The notes: a model not told the origin generated them from the sequence alone. 64,000 nt of DNA from Cyanobium usitatum str. Tous (GCF_963920485.1 NZ_OY986431.1:1550001-1614000), one strand, 5' to 3'. Numbered from the stretch's first letter, positions 33,978-43,644 are shown. Numbers and translations: made by a program.

Positions 33978-35467
33978 CGCCCCGCCATGGCGCCGTAGCC
34001 CTGCAGGGCCCCATCCAGGCTGGCCACCGGCTGCTGCAGGCGCCAAGTCCAGTTGCCCGAGCTGGTGCCTGGGGTATTGAAGCGGGCCCGGTCGTCGAGC
34101 TCGAGCAGATCCTGCAGGGGCACCACCGCTAGGTCGGCAGAACTGGCCAGGGCCAGCTCCAGCAGCTGCCAGGCCGGCGCCGTGATCGGCGCACCCACCG
34201 CCTCGGCCACCCGCTGGCGGGCGTCGTCACCAAGGCTCTGCCACCAGCCAACGCTGGTGGCGTTGTCGTGGGTGCCGGTGTACACCACCCAGCGGCGGCC
34301 GCGGATGTTGGCGGGTAGGTAGGGATTGGTGGAGTCGCCATCAAAGGCGAACTGCAGGATCTTCATGCCTGGCAGGTCAAAACCATCCCGCAGGGCCTCC
34401 ACCGCCGGGGTGATCACACCAAGATCCTCAGCAATTAGGGGCAGGTGCCTGCCGCGGCGCAGCCAGAGCAAGGCCAGTAGCGGCCAGCCTGGAAACCAGC
34501 GCCAGCTTCCGTTTTCGGCGGTGAGTGCATCACCCGGCACGCTCCAGAAAGACTGCAGAGCGCGGAAGTGATCGAGCCGCAGCTGGTCAAACAGTTCGAA
34601 TTGGCGCTGCAGGCGAGCCAGCCACCAGCTGAAGCCGCTGAGCAGGTGTCTGGGCCAGCGATAAACAGGGGTGCCCCAGAGCTGGCCGGTGGCCGAGAAG
34701 TAGTCGGGCGGCACGCCGCTCTGGGCCGTGAGCGAGCCATCGGGGCGCAGGGAGAACAAGGAGCGGTGGGCCCAAACGTCGGCGCTGTCGTGGGCCACAT
34801 AAAACGGCAGATCGCCCAGCAGCTGCACGCCGGCCTGGCTGGCCTGGCGGCGCAGCTGCTGCCACTGGCGCTGCAGCTGCCACTGAAGCAGCTGCTCCTG
34901 CAGCAGCCAGTCGGCATGATCGGTGGCAATTCGCGCCAGGGCGCGGCGCTGACGCTGGGCCAGGGGCGCCGGCCACTGCCACCAGGGCTGGCCGCCCTGG
35001 AGCCGGCGGATCACCATGAAGAGGGCATGGTCTGGCAACCAGCGCCGTTGGCTGCGCCGCCAGCGGGCAAAAGCCCGTTGCTGCTCTGCGGGCTGGGCGC
35101 CCCAGCGGCGGGCCAGGGCCTCCCCCAAAGCCTTACTGCGGGCCGCAACCAGCGACAAATCCATCGGCCCTTCAGCCGCAGTCGCACCGGGCAGGGCCTC
35201 GAGGTCCTCTGGCTGCAGAAAGCCCTCCTGCCTCAGCCGCTCGCCATCGAGCAGCCAGGGGTTGAGGGCCGAGCCGCTAGGGGAGCTGTAGGGCGAGCCG
35301 GTGCCGTCGGTGGGGGCGAGGGGCAGCAATTGCCAAATGCCAATGCGATGGCGACCGAGGAGGTCAAGCCAATCATGGGCAGCTTGTCCAAAGCTGCCGC
35401 AGCCACCCTTACCGGGCAAGGCGGTGGGGTGCAGCAGCACCCCGGCATGGCGGTGGGCCTGATTCAC
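33941..35467 (-). CDS. malQ: 4-alpha-glucanotransferase (amylomaltase)
   Basis: A 508-residue GH77 enzyme that transfers maltosyl units in glycogen and maltodextrin turnover. Family features are GVLLHPTALPG at the N-terminus, GSPYSSPSGSALNP, LGDLPFYVAHDSADVWAH, the nucleophile Asp in LRLDHFRAL, LIAEDLGVITPAVEALRD with the acid/base Glu, and YTGTHDNATSVGWW. Its ATG overlaps the stop of the bciB-like gene by 4 bp. Confidence 0.95.
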   Translation of the reverse strand: MNQAHRHAGVLLHPTALPGKGGCGSFGQAAHDWLDLLGRHRIGIWQLLPLAPTDGTGSPYSSPSGSALNPWLLDGERLRQEGFLQPEDLEALPGATAAEGPMDLSLVAARSKALGEALARRWGAQPAEQQRAFARWRRSQRRWLPDHALFMVIRRLQGGQPWWQWPAPLAQRQRRALARIATDHADWLLQEQLLQWQLQRQWQQLRRQASQAGVQLLGDLPFYVAHDSADVWAHRSLFSLRPDGSLTAQSGVPPDYFSATGQLWGTPVYRWPRHLLSGFSWWLARLQRQFELFDQLRLDHFRALQSFWSVPGDALTAENGSWRWFPGWPLLALLWLRRGRHLPLIAEDLGVITPAVEALRDGFDLPGMKILQFAFDGDSTNPYLPANIRGRRWVVYTGTHDNATSVGWWQSLGDDARQRVAEAVGAPITAPAWQLLELALASSADLAVVPLQDLLELDDRARFNTPGTSSGNWTWRLQQPVASLDGALQGYGAMAGRYGRAASAGELN

Positions 35468-36660
35468 GAGGCCGGCAGCCGATATCTACTAATAATGGCC
35501 TTAGCAAACGCCGGAATGTGGGCTTCGAGCTTTTCCGGATGGTTACGCCGCAACCAAAGGGCGTTGCGGGTGAAGTGGGAGTCGATCGAAAAGCGGCCAT
35601 ATTCCAGGCCCTTCGGCCCGAGCCGCTGCACCACTAAGCCGATCAGGTTGGCCAGCCACATGGGCAGCTTCAGGGCCTTGTCGTAGGCCTCGATGCCCTG
35701 CTGCACCGCCGCAAAACGCTCACCACTGGAGGTGACAGGGGCCACGTCAAGCTCCTCCTCCACCAAATCCAGCAGCAACTGGCCCCTGGGGTTGCGCACC
35801 GTGAGCCATTGGCGGCCGAAGGTCGCGCCCATGTAGCCCACCACCAGGTCGGCGCCGGCGTTGGTGTAGTCGAAACAGCTCAAACAACTCGGAGCAAATA
35901 CATCCTTGAGCTTGGGTGTGTCCAGCCCAAAGAAGGGCACCGTTTCCTCGCGGCCGTCGCTGTGGCGGAAGTGGATGCGGAAGTCCTGCATGAACTCGTA
36001 GTGCACCACCGTCTCTGGCGAGCTGACGGTGCTATCGAGGAAGGTCTGCAGGCCGGCTCGGCTGACGTTGTCTACGCAAGGCAAGCCCAGCACGTAGAGC
36101 TCGTCGAGGGGCAGGGTGGGCTGCACCGCCCGCAGGGCCTGGATCTGGCAGCCAACGCCGATCGCCAGCAGCTTGCGGATGCCGCTGCCGGGCAGCTGCT
36201 CCAGCACCTCCAGATTTGGGGACAGGGTGGGCTTATTCACCCGGGCGCTGAGCACCTCCTCCGGGGTGCGGGCGAGGCGGGGCACGGGCGTAAAGCGATC
36301 CTCCTCGCTTTGGCCAACGCACAGCACCGCGTCGACCAGGCCAGTTTCCAGGGCCCGCACACCGATGCGGCTGACGATCCCGGTCCACTGGGCCCCCTCG
36401 ATCGGTTGCTGCAGCCGGGCGGTGAGCATGCGCTGCTGCACGCCGAAATAAAGCTCCTCCTCGTTGTCGAGGTCGCGGCTACGGCCATGGGCCGCAGCCT
36501 CCATCGCCTCAAAGCGCTGCTCCAGAAAGGCGCAGCTGTTTTTGACGTAAGCAACCCAGCGGCTGTCACACAGACCGCACTGGCTGCATAAATCTTTGGC
36601 TGGATAGACGCTGCCCTTGGCCAGGGGCCGGGCGCGCTCATGGGGAGCACTTGCAGCCAT
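35464..36660 (-). CDS. bciB: F420-hydrogenase-beta-like protein, probable 3,8-divinyl chlorophyllide reductase BciB
   Basis: A 398-residue iron-sulfur flavoprotein of the FrhB family. The N-terminal cluster ligands are DLCSQCGLCDSRW, later Cys residues lie in AIGVGCQIQAL and SCLSCFDYTNAGADLVVGY, and LGLPCVDNVSRAGLQTFL is diagnostic of the cyanobacterial/plant branch. In cyanobacteria this protein (Slr1923 type) reduces the 8-vinyl group in chlorophyll synthesis; the plant branch is 7-hydroxymethyl chlorophyll a reductase. The ATG at 36660 or 36693 may be used. It is coupled to malQ. Confidence 0.75.
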   Translation of the reverse strand: MAASAPHERARPLAKGSVYPAKDLCSQCGLCDSRWVAYVKNSCAFLEQRFEAMEAAAHGRSRDLDNEEELYFGVQQRMLTARLQQPIEGAQWTGIVSRIGVRALETGLVDAVLCVGQSEEDRFTPVPRLARTPEEVLSARVNKPTLSPNLEVLEQLPGSGIRKLLAIGVGCQIQALRAVQPTLPLDELYVLGLPCVDNVSRAGLQTFLDSTVSSPETVVHYEFMQDFRIHFRHSDGREETVPFFGLDTPKLKDVFAPSCLSCFDYTNAGADLVVGYMGATFGRQWLTVRNPRGQLLLDLVEEELDVAPVTSSGERFAAVQQGIEAYDKALKLPMWLANLIGLVVQRLGPKGLEYGRFSIDSHFTRNALWLRRNHPEKLEAHIPAFAKAIISRYRLPAS

Positions 36661-36751
36661 CAGCGGATTTCCCCATCGCATCTGCGCCGCCACAACCTAT
36701 CGGGTGCAAGGCGTAGGGGCTTGGGCCAAAGTGGTTTGCCGACAAGCCCCC

Positions 36752-37717
36752 ATGGCCCGACGTTCCACCGCAAGCCAACCCCGCCGGGGACCCACCCTGC
36801 TGCGGCTGGGTGCGCTAGCCGTGGGCATGGCCATGGGCGCTGGTCTGATCGGTGTGCTCTGGCCCATAAGCGACCGTGCCACCGAACCGCTGCAGCAGCT
36901 GACGCCAGCCGACCTGGCCAAGCCCCCCAACCGCAGCATCACCCTGCTGGTGATCGGCCTGGACAGCGAGCGTCCCGGGGATCCGCTCAACAGGGCCGCT
37001 CCCCGGGGGGCAGCCAACGCCGATGCCCTGCTGCTGGTGCGGGTTAATCCCCAGGGGCCCCTGCAGGTGCTCAGCCTGCCGCCCAACCTGGCCGTGCAAC
37101 TCCCAGGCCAGAAACGCCCCCAGAGTCTCGGCAGCCTCTATCGCATCGGCGGCGTAGCCCTCACCGCCGATGCGGCGCGCAACCTGGTGGGCCTCGACTC
37201 GGGCCAGCCAGCGCGCTTTTTGGTGCTGGGCCGCTCCAACCTGCGCAGCCTGGTTGATGGCCTGGGCAGCATCGCCGCCAATCCCACCCTGGCTCTTCGC
37301 TACAACGACAAGAGCCAGGGCTTAAGCATCAACATTCAGGGCGGGCTGCAACGGCTCAAGGGCAACCAGGTGGAGCAACTGGTGCGCTACCGCGATCCAG
37401 ACCGGCCCGAGGAGAGTCGCCAGGAAAAACAGCAGCTGGTGGTGCGCAGCCTGCTGCGGGAGTTGGCCCTGCCGGAGCAACTGGGCCAGCTTGCCTATTT
37501 GCTCAAATCACTCAACAACCAGGGGGTTGTTACCAATTTGAGCCAGCCAGAAACCCTGAGCCTGCTGGCGGCTGGCCTAGATCAGGCCGAGAGCGTGCAA
37601 TTCACCAGCCTGCCCCTTGCCCCGGCACCGGAACCGGCCACTGCCGGGTTGCGCGAGATCAGCAGCAGCGCCCCTGAGCCCCTCTGGCCAGCACCGACCA
37701 ACTCAACGGCTCAGTAA
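36752..37717 (+). CDS. LCP-family protein with degenerate active site
   Basis: A 321-residue protein with an N-terminal transmembrane helix (about residues 16-36) and an LCP domain. Compared with the LCP protein at 1371, the PRDT motif is replaced by LPPNLAVQ, and the R-x-R-D ... GD-x-x-R-x-x-R-Q-Q motif reads VRYRDPDRPEESRQEKQQ. The Asp of NADALLLVRVN is kept. The conserved Arg that contacts the pyrophosphate is therefore missing in one motif, and the protein may be a scaffolding or lipid-binding paralogue. It is divergent from bciB and ends 15 bp inside the next gene's 3' end. Confidence 0.8.
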   Translation: MARRSTASQPRRGPTLLRLGALAVGMAMGAGLIGVLWPISDRATEPLQQLTPADLAKPPNRSITLLVIGLDSERPGDPLNRAAPRGAANADALLLVRVNPQGPLQVLSLPPNLAVQLPGQKRPQSLGSLYRIGGVALTADAARNLVGLDSGQPARFLVLGRSNLRSLVDGLGSIAANPTLALRYNDKSQGLSINIQGGLQRLKGNQVEQLVRYRDPDRPEESRQEKQQLVVRSLLRELALPEQLGQLAYLLKSLNNQGVVTNLSQPETLSLLAAGLDQAESVQFTSLPLAPAPEPATAGLREISSSAPEPLWPAPTNSTAQ

Positions 37718-38206
37718 CAGCTCCAATCGCAGCGCCAAAGCGGGGGCCAGGCCAAAAGGCTCCTCCAGGGTTCCCAGCCAGGGCAGGCCATCGCCGCGGC
37801 GCAGGTCTGGCTGCCAGGGGCCACCGGCCTGCACCAGCCCGGCCAGGGGCACTTGCCATTGATCCAGCAGGGCAGCCATCGCCGCCGGCAGGCCCGTCTG
37901 CAGCTGCTCGGCCGCCAGCAGCAGCAGCACCGGCTGGCGCCAGGCCCCCAGGGCCTCGGCCCAGTGGCCGAATCCCTGCAACACCAGGCCGGGATCTAGC
38001 GGCAAGGGCACCAGGCCTGGTCCCTGCTCAGCCAGGGAAGCCAGGGATTGGGGCGGTTGCTCAATTGCGAGAGGGTTACCCCAGGGCAGGCCCAGGGCCA
38101 AGGCCAGCGTTGGCCCCGCTTCTGCCTGCAGCGTCGCCACCGCAGCCGCCGTACCAGCTCCCACCAGCACCAACGGGCGTTGCCGACCAGGCAGGGAAAG
38201 AGTCAT
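37703..38206 (-). CDS. hypothetical Leu-rich protein
   Basis: A 167-residue protein, rich in Leu, Ala and Gly, with an N-terminal LVLVGAGTAAAVATL stretch and no transmembrane segment strong enough to be sure. It recalls a small alpha/beta fold. The gene is antisense-convergent to the LCP paralogue (15-bp overlap of 3' ends) and divergent from prs. No family is recognised. Confidence 0.5.
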   Translation of the reverse strand: MTLSLPGRQRPLVLVGAGTAAAVATLQAEAGPTLALALGLPWGNPLAIEQPPQSLASLAEQGPGLVPLPLDPGLVLQGFGHWAEALGAWRQPVLLLLAAEQLQTGLPAAMAALLDQWQVPLAGLVQAGGPWQPDLRRGDGLPWLGTLEEPFGLAPALALRLELLLSR

Positions 38207-38274
38207 GGATTTTTGTACTAGGTGGGCGGGCTCGCTTCTACCATCGGGTTTCAGCCGACGCGTTAGCGCCCGCC

Positions 38275-39282
38275 GTGACCAGTTTTCTGACCGCTGATCG
38301 CGTGGCGCCCCAGGGCAGCGCGAGCCAGTCGAATCACGACACCCGGCGATTGCGGCTGTTCAGTGGCACCGCCAACCAAGCACTGGCCAAGGAAATTGGC
38401 ACCTATCTGGGCGTGCCAGATGGGCCGCGGGTGATCAAACGCTTCGCAGACGGCGAGCTTTACATCCAGATTCAGGAGTCGATCCGCGGCTGCGATGTCT
38501 TTCTTATCCAGCCCACCTGCGCCCCGGTGAACGATCACCTGATGGAGCTGCTGATCATGGTGGATGCCTGCAAGCGGGCCTCGGCCCGGCAGATCACCGC
38601 AGTGGTGCCGTATTACGGCTACGCCCGCGCCGACCGCAAGACCGCCGGACGGGAGTCGATCACCGCCAAACTTGTTGCCAACCTGCTGGCTAAATCTGGG
38701 GTGGATCGGGTGCTGGCCATGGACCTGCACTCCGCCCAGATCCAGGGCTATTTCGACATCCCCTGCGACCACATCTATGGCTCGCCGGTGCTGGTCGACT
38801 ACCTGCGCACCCGCGACCTAGGCGAAGTGGTGGTGGTGTCCCCGGACGTGGGCGGTGTAGCCCGGGCCCGGGCCTTCGCCAAGCAGATGAATGACGCCCC
38901 CCTAGCAATCATCGACAAGCGTCGCTCCGGTCACAACGTGGCCGAAAGCCTCACCGTGATTGGCGATGTGGTGGGCAAGACCGCAATCCTGATCGACGAC
39001 ATGATCGACACCGGCGGCACAATCTCTGCCGGTGCCCGGCTGCTGCGGCAGCGGGGGGCAACCCGGGTGCTGGCCTGCGCTAGCCACGCGGTGTTTTCGC
39101 CACCGGCAATTGAGCGGATGTCGGAGCCGGGGTTGTTCGAGGAGGTGCTTGTCACCAACAGCATTCCCCGCCGCGATGAAGACCGCTTCCCCCAGCTGCA
39201 GGTGCTCTCGGTGGCCAAGATGCTCGGCGAAGCGATCTGGCGCATCCACGAGGAGAGCTCGGTGAGCTCAATGTTCCGCTGA
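38275..39282 (+). CDS. prs: ribose-phosphate pyrophosphokinase
   Basis: A 335-residue PRPP synthase, providing PRPP for nucleotides, His and Trp. Recognisable are LRLFSGTANQALAKEI, KRFADGELYIQIQESIRG, PYYGYARADRKTAGRE, AMDLHSAQIQGYFDIPCDH, and the PRPP-binding loop ILIDDMIDTGGTI. The cyanobacterial form begins TSFLTA after the initiator, so I start at GTG 38275; the frame back to 38065 is antisense to the hypothetical gene. The last codons, CGC TGA, are repeated twice in frame right after the stop. Confidence 0.95.
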   Translation: MTSFLTADRVAPQGSASQSNHDTRRLRLFSGTANQALAKEIGTYLGVPDGPRVIKRFADGELYIQIQESIRGCDVFLIQPTCAPVNDHLMELLIMVDACKRASARQITAVVPYYGYARADRKTAGRESITAKLVANLLAKSGVDRVLAMDLHSAQIQGYFDIPCDHIYGSPVLVDYLRTRDLGEVVVVSPDVGGVARARAFAKQMNDAPLAIIDKRRSGHNVAESLTVIGDVVGKTAILIDDMIDTGGTISAGARLLRQRGATRVLACASHAVFSPPAIERMSEPGLFEEVLVTNSIPRRDEDRFPQLQVLSVAKMLGEAIWRIHEESSVSSMFR

Positions 39283-39283
39283 C

Positions 39284-39313
39284 ACCAGATCCGCTGAAAC
39301 CAGGTCCGCTGAA
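39284..39313 (+). repeat. 15-bp tandem repeat after prs carrying in-frame stops
   Basis: accagatccgctgaa (39284-39298) and accaggtccgctgaa (39299-39313) differ by one base. Together with the prs end ttccgctga they give CGC-TGA three times in the same frame at a period of 15. The second unit ends one base before the TTG start of the next gene. Confidence 0.8.
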
Positions 39314-39314
39314 G

Positions 39315-40508
39315 TTGCGTCGTTTCGCCCGCTTGAAGGCCTTTTTGCCAGCAGTGGCGAGCATTTTGCTCAGCCTGCCTTGGGCTGGCAACGCTCCGCT
39401 GCTGGCCAAAGGCCAGCCAGCTCCGCCCCGGCGCATCGGCGTGTGGCTCACCAATAGCCCCAGCCCGCTCTACTACGACCCCGCCCGCATCGATCGGGCG
39501 GTGCAGGAGCTGGCCGAAGCGGGCTTCAACACCCTCTATCCCAACGTGTGGAGCCGGGGCACCACCTTCCACCGCTCCCGCCATGCGCCGATGGAGCCGG
39601 CCCTGGAGAAGGCCAACCCCAACCTCGATCCGATCTGCCGCTTCACCAAGGCCGCCCATCGCCGCGGCCTGCAGGTGATCCCCTGGTTTGAGTACGGCCT
39701 AATGGAGCCGGCCGACGCAGCCGTGGTGCGCCAAAACCCCGAGTGGGTGCTGCAGCGCCGGGATGGCAGAACTGAGATGGTCATGCACGGCAAGCCAATG
39801 GTGTGGCTTAACCCAGCCCACCCGGGGGTGCGGCAGCGCTTTCTTGGCCTGATCGGCGAAATCGTGCAGCGCTGCAGCGTCGATGGCATCCAGCTCGACG
39901 ACCACTTCGCCTGGCCGGTGGAGCTGGGCTACGACCCCTACAGCCGCGAACTATTCCGGGTGGCCACGGGCCGGGAGCCGCCAGACGACCACACGGATCG
40001 GGCCTGGATGCGCTGGCGTCGTCAGCAGCTCACCGCCCTGCTGCGGGAGCTGCGGGGCCAGCTCAAGCCCTCTGGAACGGTGATCAGCCTCTCGCCGGGC
40101 CCCTTCCGCTTTGCCTACAACCACTGGCTGCAGGACTGGGAGCTCTGGGCCCTGGGGGAGCTGATCGACGACCTGGTGGTGCAGAACTATGCCTACTCGC
40201 TCAAGGGGTTCGAGAAGGACCTCAACCAACCGGCCCTGGTGAAGGCGCGCAGCTGGGGCATGCCGGTGGAGATCGGCATCCTGGCGGGCTTCGGCGGCCG
40301 CACCCCGGCCATGGCCACCCTGGCCCAGAAAGCCCAGCTGGCCACCAGCCGCGGCCACGGGGTGATCTATTTCTACTGGGAGGGCCTGTGGGGCCTCCAT
40401 GCCGGCGAGGAGGGGGCCCCCTATCGCCAGGCTGCCTTCAGCCAGCTGCACCAGAGCCTCAGCGGTCCGCTGCGGCCGCCACCACCTTTGCCGCTGCCCC
40501 GGCGCTGA
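39315..40508 (+). CDS. secreted GH10-like (GHL10/DUF187) glycoside hydrolase
   Basis: A 397-residue exported protein. After a signal peptide (SILLSLPWAGNAPLLA), the barrel begins RRIGVWLTNSPSPLYY, followed by FNTLYPNVWSRGTTFHRS, VIPWFEYGLM and GIQLDDHFAWP, which match the GHL10 family of putative glycosidases. Family members are thought to act on cell-wall or exopolysaccharide, but substrates are not established. The TTG at 39315 is the likely start; it sits at the end of the tandem repeat behind prs. Confidence 0.82.
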   Translation: MRRFARLKAFLPAVASILLSLPWAGNAPLLAKGQPAPPRRIGVWLTNSPSPLYYDPARIDRAVQELAEAGFNTLYPNVWSRGTTFHRSRHAPMEPALEKANPNLDPICRFTKAAHRRGLQVIPWFEYGLMEPADAAVVRQNPEWVLQRRDGRTEMVMHGKPMVWLNPAHPGVRQRFLGLIGEIVQRCSVDGIQLDDHFAWPVELGYDPYSRELFRVATGREPPDDHTDRAWMRWRRQQLTALLRELRGQLKPSGTVISLSPGPFRFAYNHWLQDWELWALGELIDDLVVQNYAYSLKGFEKDLNQPALVKARSWGMPVEIGILAGFGGRTPAMATLAQKAQLATSRGHGVIYFYWEGLWGLHAGEEGAPYRQAAFSQLHQSLSGPLRPPPPLPLPRR

Positions 40509-40512
40509 GGGC

Positions 40513-43170
40513 CTAACTCGCCCCCAGGCACTGGCCCACTACCTCAGCGGTGTTGGTTGAGAGCGATGCGGCAGCCAGTTGCTCGAGGGCCCCGTGCATG
40601 GCCGCGGCGCGGGCCGGTCCATAGCTCTGCCAGCGGCTAAACACCTTGGCCATGCGCGAGGCCGTGATCGGGTTGCGCTGGTCGAGATCGGCGATGCGAG
40701 CTGCCATGAAGCGGTAGCCGGAGCCGTCGGCGGCATGGAACACCGCCGCGTTACCGGCAAGCCCCCCGAGCACGGCCCGCACCGAATTGGGCGCGGCGGG
40801 ATCAAAGCGGGGATGCGCCAGCAGCCGCGCCACCCGCTCCAGGCCATCGGCAAAGGGCGCAGAAGCTTCCAGGGCAAACCAGGCGTCGAGGATCACCGGC
40901 TTGTGCTGCCAGCGCTGGTAAAAAGCCTCCACCGCCTGCTGGCGCTCAGCGATCGGATGGCACTGCAGGGCCCTGAGGCCAGCGCGAGCCAGGGTCATCG
41001 AGGGGCCTTGCACCGCCGCCGCTGCGGCCGCCGCCACCTGCGAATCAGCGGCGGCCACCCGCCAGCTCCACACGGTGCCCGTAAGCAGGCGATCGCCATT
41101 ACCAGCGGGCCAGGCCAGGCTCCACTGGGGCGTGCAGCGCTCCAGGGCCGCGGCCAGGGGCACGGCCAGGGTCGCACCAAAACGCTGCTGCAGGGCAAGC
41201 AGCGCCGCAAAAAGGGCCGGTGGATCGGGCTCCGCGCCAACGGCAACGGCGGCATCTTCGAGCTCGGGCAAACCTGGCAAGGCCAGCAACACACTGCGGC
41301 TGGCCTCAGATAGGGAGGGATCGGCCAGGATCCGGCCGAAGGCATCGATCAGCTCCTCTTCCAGCAGGCCATCGGCCCTGCCTGTGGCGCGGGCCAGCAC
41401 GGCTTGGCGCAGCAGCACCTGGCCCGCATCCCAGCGGGCAAAAGGATCGCTGTCAGCAGCCAGCAGGTGCACCAGCTCGGCGGTGGGCCGGCCCATTTCC
41501 AGGATCACTGGCGCCGAAAAATGGCGCAGCAGGGAGAGGGCCGGTGGATGGCCCTGGCGGGGGAGTCCCACCAAACGCAGGTTCTGCTGGGGCCGGTCGA
41601 TCACCAGCAGGCGGGTGCCATCACCAGCCAGCCCGGCTGGGGCTGGTTCCCCCTCGAGCCGCACGGGCAGGGATTCGCCGCCCTGACCCAGCAGGCCCAG
41701 GGCCAGGGGAATCACCAGCGGCTGCTTGTCGCTCTGACCGGGGGTCGCCGGGGTGTGTTGCTGCACCTGCAGCTCCAGCACGCCGGTTTCGCCATCCCAG
41801 TGGCGCTGGATATGCAGCCGCGGCGTGCCGGCCTGGTGATACCAGCGGCGAAATTGGGCGAAATCGAAGGGCGGCGGCACGGGCGCGGCATCCTGCATCG
41901 CCTGCACGAAGTCTTCGCAGGTAGCGGCGGTGCCGTCGTGACGACTCACATAGAGCGCCATCCCCCGCATGAACGCCTCCTCCCCCAGCAGGGTATGCAT
42001 CATACGAATAAGTTCCGATCCCTTTTCGTAGATCGTGGTGGTGTAGAAGTTGTCGATCGCCTGATAGGCATCGGGCTGCACGGGATGGGAAGTGGGGCCG
42101 GCATCTTCACGAAACTGGCTATTGCGCAACATCGAAACATTTTCGATGCGATTCAATGGCGCACCATGCATATCTTCCGTGAAGCTCTGGTCGCGAAACA
42201 CGGTTAGGCCTTCTTTGAGCGACAGCTGGAACCAGTCGCGGCAGGTGATGCGATTGCCTGTCCAGTTGTGGAAATACTCGTGGGCAATCACGCTCTCGAT
42301 CCGCTCAAGCTCACCATCGGTGGCTGTTTCGGCGTCGGCCAGCACCAGCTTGGAATTAAAGATATTGAGGCTTTTATTCTCCATCGCGCCCATATTGAAG
42401 TGACGCACCGCCACGATGTTGAACTCATCGAGGTCGTATTCGAGGCCGTAGCGCTGCTCATCCCAGGCCATCGAGCGTTTAAGGGACGCCATGGCGTGGG
42501 CGGTGTAAGGCGCATCGCCGGGTTCCACGTGGATGCGCAGGGCCACTGCGCGGCCGCTGGCGGTGGTGAAGCTGTCTTTCACCTCCTCAAGCTGGCCCGC
42601 CACCAGGGCAAACAAATAGGAGGGTTTGGGGAAGGGGTCGTCCCAAACCGCGAAGTGGCGCCCGGCGTCGAGGTCGCCGGTTTCGATGCAGTTGCCGTTG
42701 GAGAGCAGCACCGGACAGCTAGCCCGATCGGCCTCGATCCGCACCTGAAAGCGACTGAGCAGATCGGGGCGGTCGGGGTGAAAGGTGATGCGCCGAAATC
42801 CCTCGGCTTCGCACTGGGTGGTGAATAGCCCGCCACTGGCGTAGAGCCCTTCCAGGGTGCTGTTGGTTTCCGGATGGATGCGCACCCGGCTCTGCAGCTG
42901 AAAAACCCCAGCGGGAGGCTGGGTGATCACCAGCTGGTCTTCGCTGAGCTCAAAGGCCTCAGCCGGCAGCAGCTCGCCATCGAGCCGCAATTCCAGCAGC
43001 TCCAAGTCGACGCCCTGGAGCACCAACGGCCCCGGCTGGGCCAGCGGATTGGGCAAGAAGGCCAGCTGGGCCACCACCTCGGTGTGGCCGGAGTGGAGCT
43101 GCACCGTTAGATCGGTGCGCTCAAGCAGATAGGGCGCCGGACGGTAATCGGCGAGGCGCACGAGGGGCAT
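40513..43170 (-). CDS. pepN: aminopeptidase N
   Basis: An 885-residue M1 metallopeptidase of full length. The exopeptidase motif is GAMENKSLNIF, the zinc site is VIAHEYFHNWTGNR followed by SLKEGLTVFRDQ with the third ligand Glu, and the C-terminal helical domain ends near EVVGQCLGAS. It trims N-terminal residues of peptides in the cytoplasm. It starts 5 bp after the small exported protein and converges with the GHL10 gene. Confidence 0.96.
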   Translation of the reverse strand: MPLVRLADYRPAPYLLERTDLTVQLHSGHTEVVAQLAFLPNPLAQPGPLVLQGVDLELLELRLDGELLPAEAFELSEDQLVITQPPAGVFQLQSRVRIHPETNSTLEGLYASGGLFTTQCEAEGFRRITFHPDRPDLLSRFQVRIEADRASCPVLLSNGNCIETGDLDAGRHFAVWDDPFPKPSYLFALVAGQLEEVKDSFTTASGRAVALRIHVEPGDAPYTAHAMASLKRSMAWDEQRYGLEYDLDEFNIVAVRHFNMGAMENKSLNIFNSKLVLADAETATDGELERIESVIAHEYFHNWTGNRITCRDWFQLSLKEGLTVFRDQSFTEDMHGAPLNRIENVSMLRNSQFREDAGPTSHPVQPDAYQAIDNFYTTTIYEKGSELIRMMHTLLGEEAFMRGMALYVSRHDGTAATCEDFVQAMQDAAPVPPPFDFAQFRRWYHQAGTPRLHIQRHWDGETGVLELQVQQHTPATPGQSDKQPLVIPLALGLLGQGGESLPVRLEGEPAPAGLAGDGTRLLVIDRPQQNLRLVGLPRQGHPPALSLLRHFSAPVILEMGRPTAELVHLLAADSDPFARWDAGQVLLRQAVLARATGRADGLLEEELIDAFGRILADPSLSEASRSVLLALPGLPELEDAAVAVGAEPDPPALFAALLALQQRFGATLAVPLAAALERCTPQWSLAWPAGNGDRLLTGTVWSWRVAAADSQVAAAAAAAVQGPSMTLARAGLRALQCHPIAERQQAVEAFYQRWQHKPVILDAWFALEASAPFADGLERVARLLAHPRFDPAAPNSVRAVLGGLAGNAAVFHAADGSGYRFMAARIADLDQRNPITASRMAKVFSRWQSYGPARAAAMHGALEQLAAASLSTNTAEVVGQCLGAS

Positions 43171-43175
43171 GGGAA

Positions 43176-43610
43176 TTACTTAGTAGTGGCTGGCTTAGGG
43201 GTGGCTGGCTTCACTGCTGGCTTGGTATCGGGCGACTGCTTGATGGCGTCCTGCACCTTGGCCATCACATCTGCGGGCACCTCCTTGGGGCAGATCTCGG
43301 CGGCACCGAGGACAGCCGAGTTGATCGATCCCTTGCGCAGGTCGTCGATGCTGAGCGGCTTAGCTCCCACCTGGCTGATCACACCATCGTGCTGGCCCTG
43401 AATCAGCTGGGCGACGGTTTCGCCAGCAATACCCACCGCCTTATCGAAGGGAACCCCTGCCCCCCGGGCAATGCATACGTTTACAGCTGCAATCCGGGTG
43501 TACAGGTTCATTTCCGCCTCAGTGGCTGGAGCGGCCAGGGCCGCTGCCGGCACCAATAGCAGGGGAAGCACCAGCAGGGGAGCCAGAAAACTACGGGGCA
43601 TCAGGAACAC
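43176..43610 (-). CDS. small exported protein, cyanobacterial, unknown function
   Basis: A 144-residue protein with a signal peptide (FLAPLLVLPLLLVPAAALA), a mature helical part with two Cys (VNVCIARGAG and AAEICPKEVP) and a C-terminal Lys/Pro/Thr-rich tail of TKPA repeats. The mature part NLYTRIAAVNVCIARGAGVP is a recurring element in alpha-cyanobacterial proteins. A start at 43601 (MPRSFLAP) is also possible. Function unknown. Confidence 0.65.
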   Translation of the reverse strand: MFLMPRSFLAPLLVLPLLLVPAAALAAPATEAEMNLYTRIAAVNVCIARGAGVPFDKAVGIAGETVAQLIQGQHDGVISQVGAKPLSIDDLRKGSINSAVLGAAEICPKEVPADVMAKVQDAIKQSPDTKPAVKPATPKPATTK

Positions 43611-43644
43611 CGGAAAGAAAATTTAGTGACTGCATGCTGCTGCA

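Noticed and set aside
38065-38274. Extended N-terminus of Prs
   Set aside because: The extension is Pro/Ala-rich antisense sequence; cyanobacterial PRPP synthases begin at TSFLTA.
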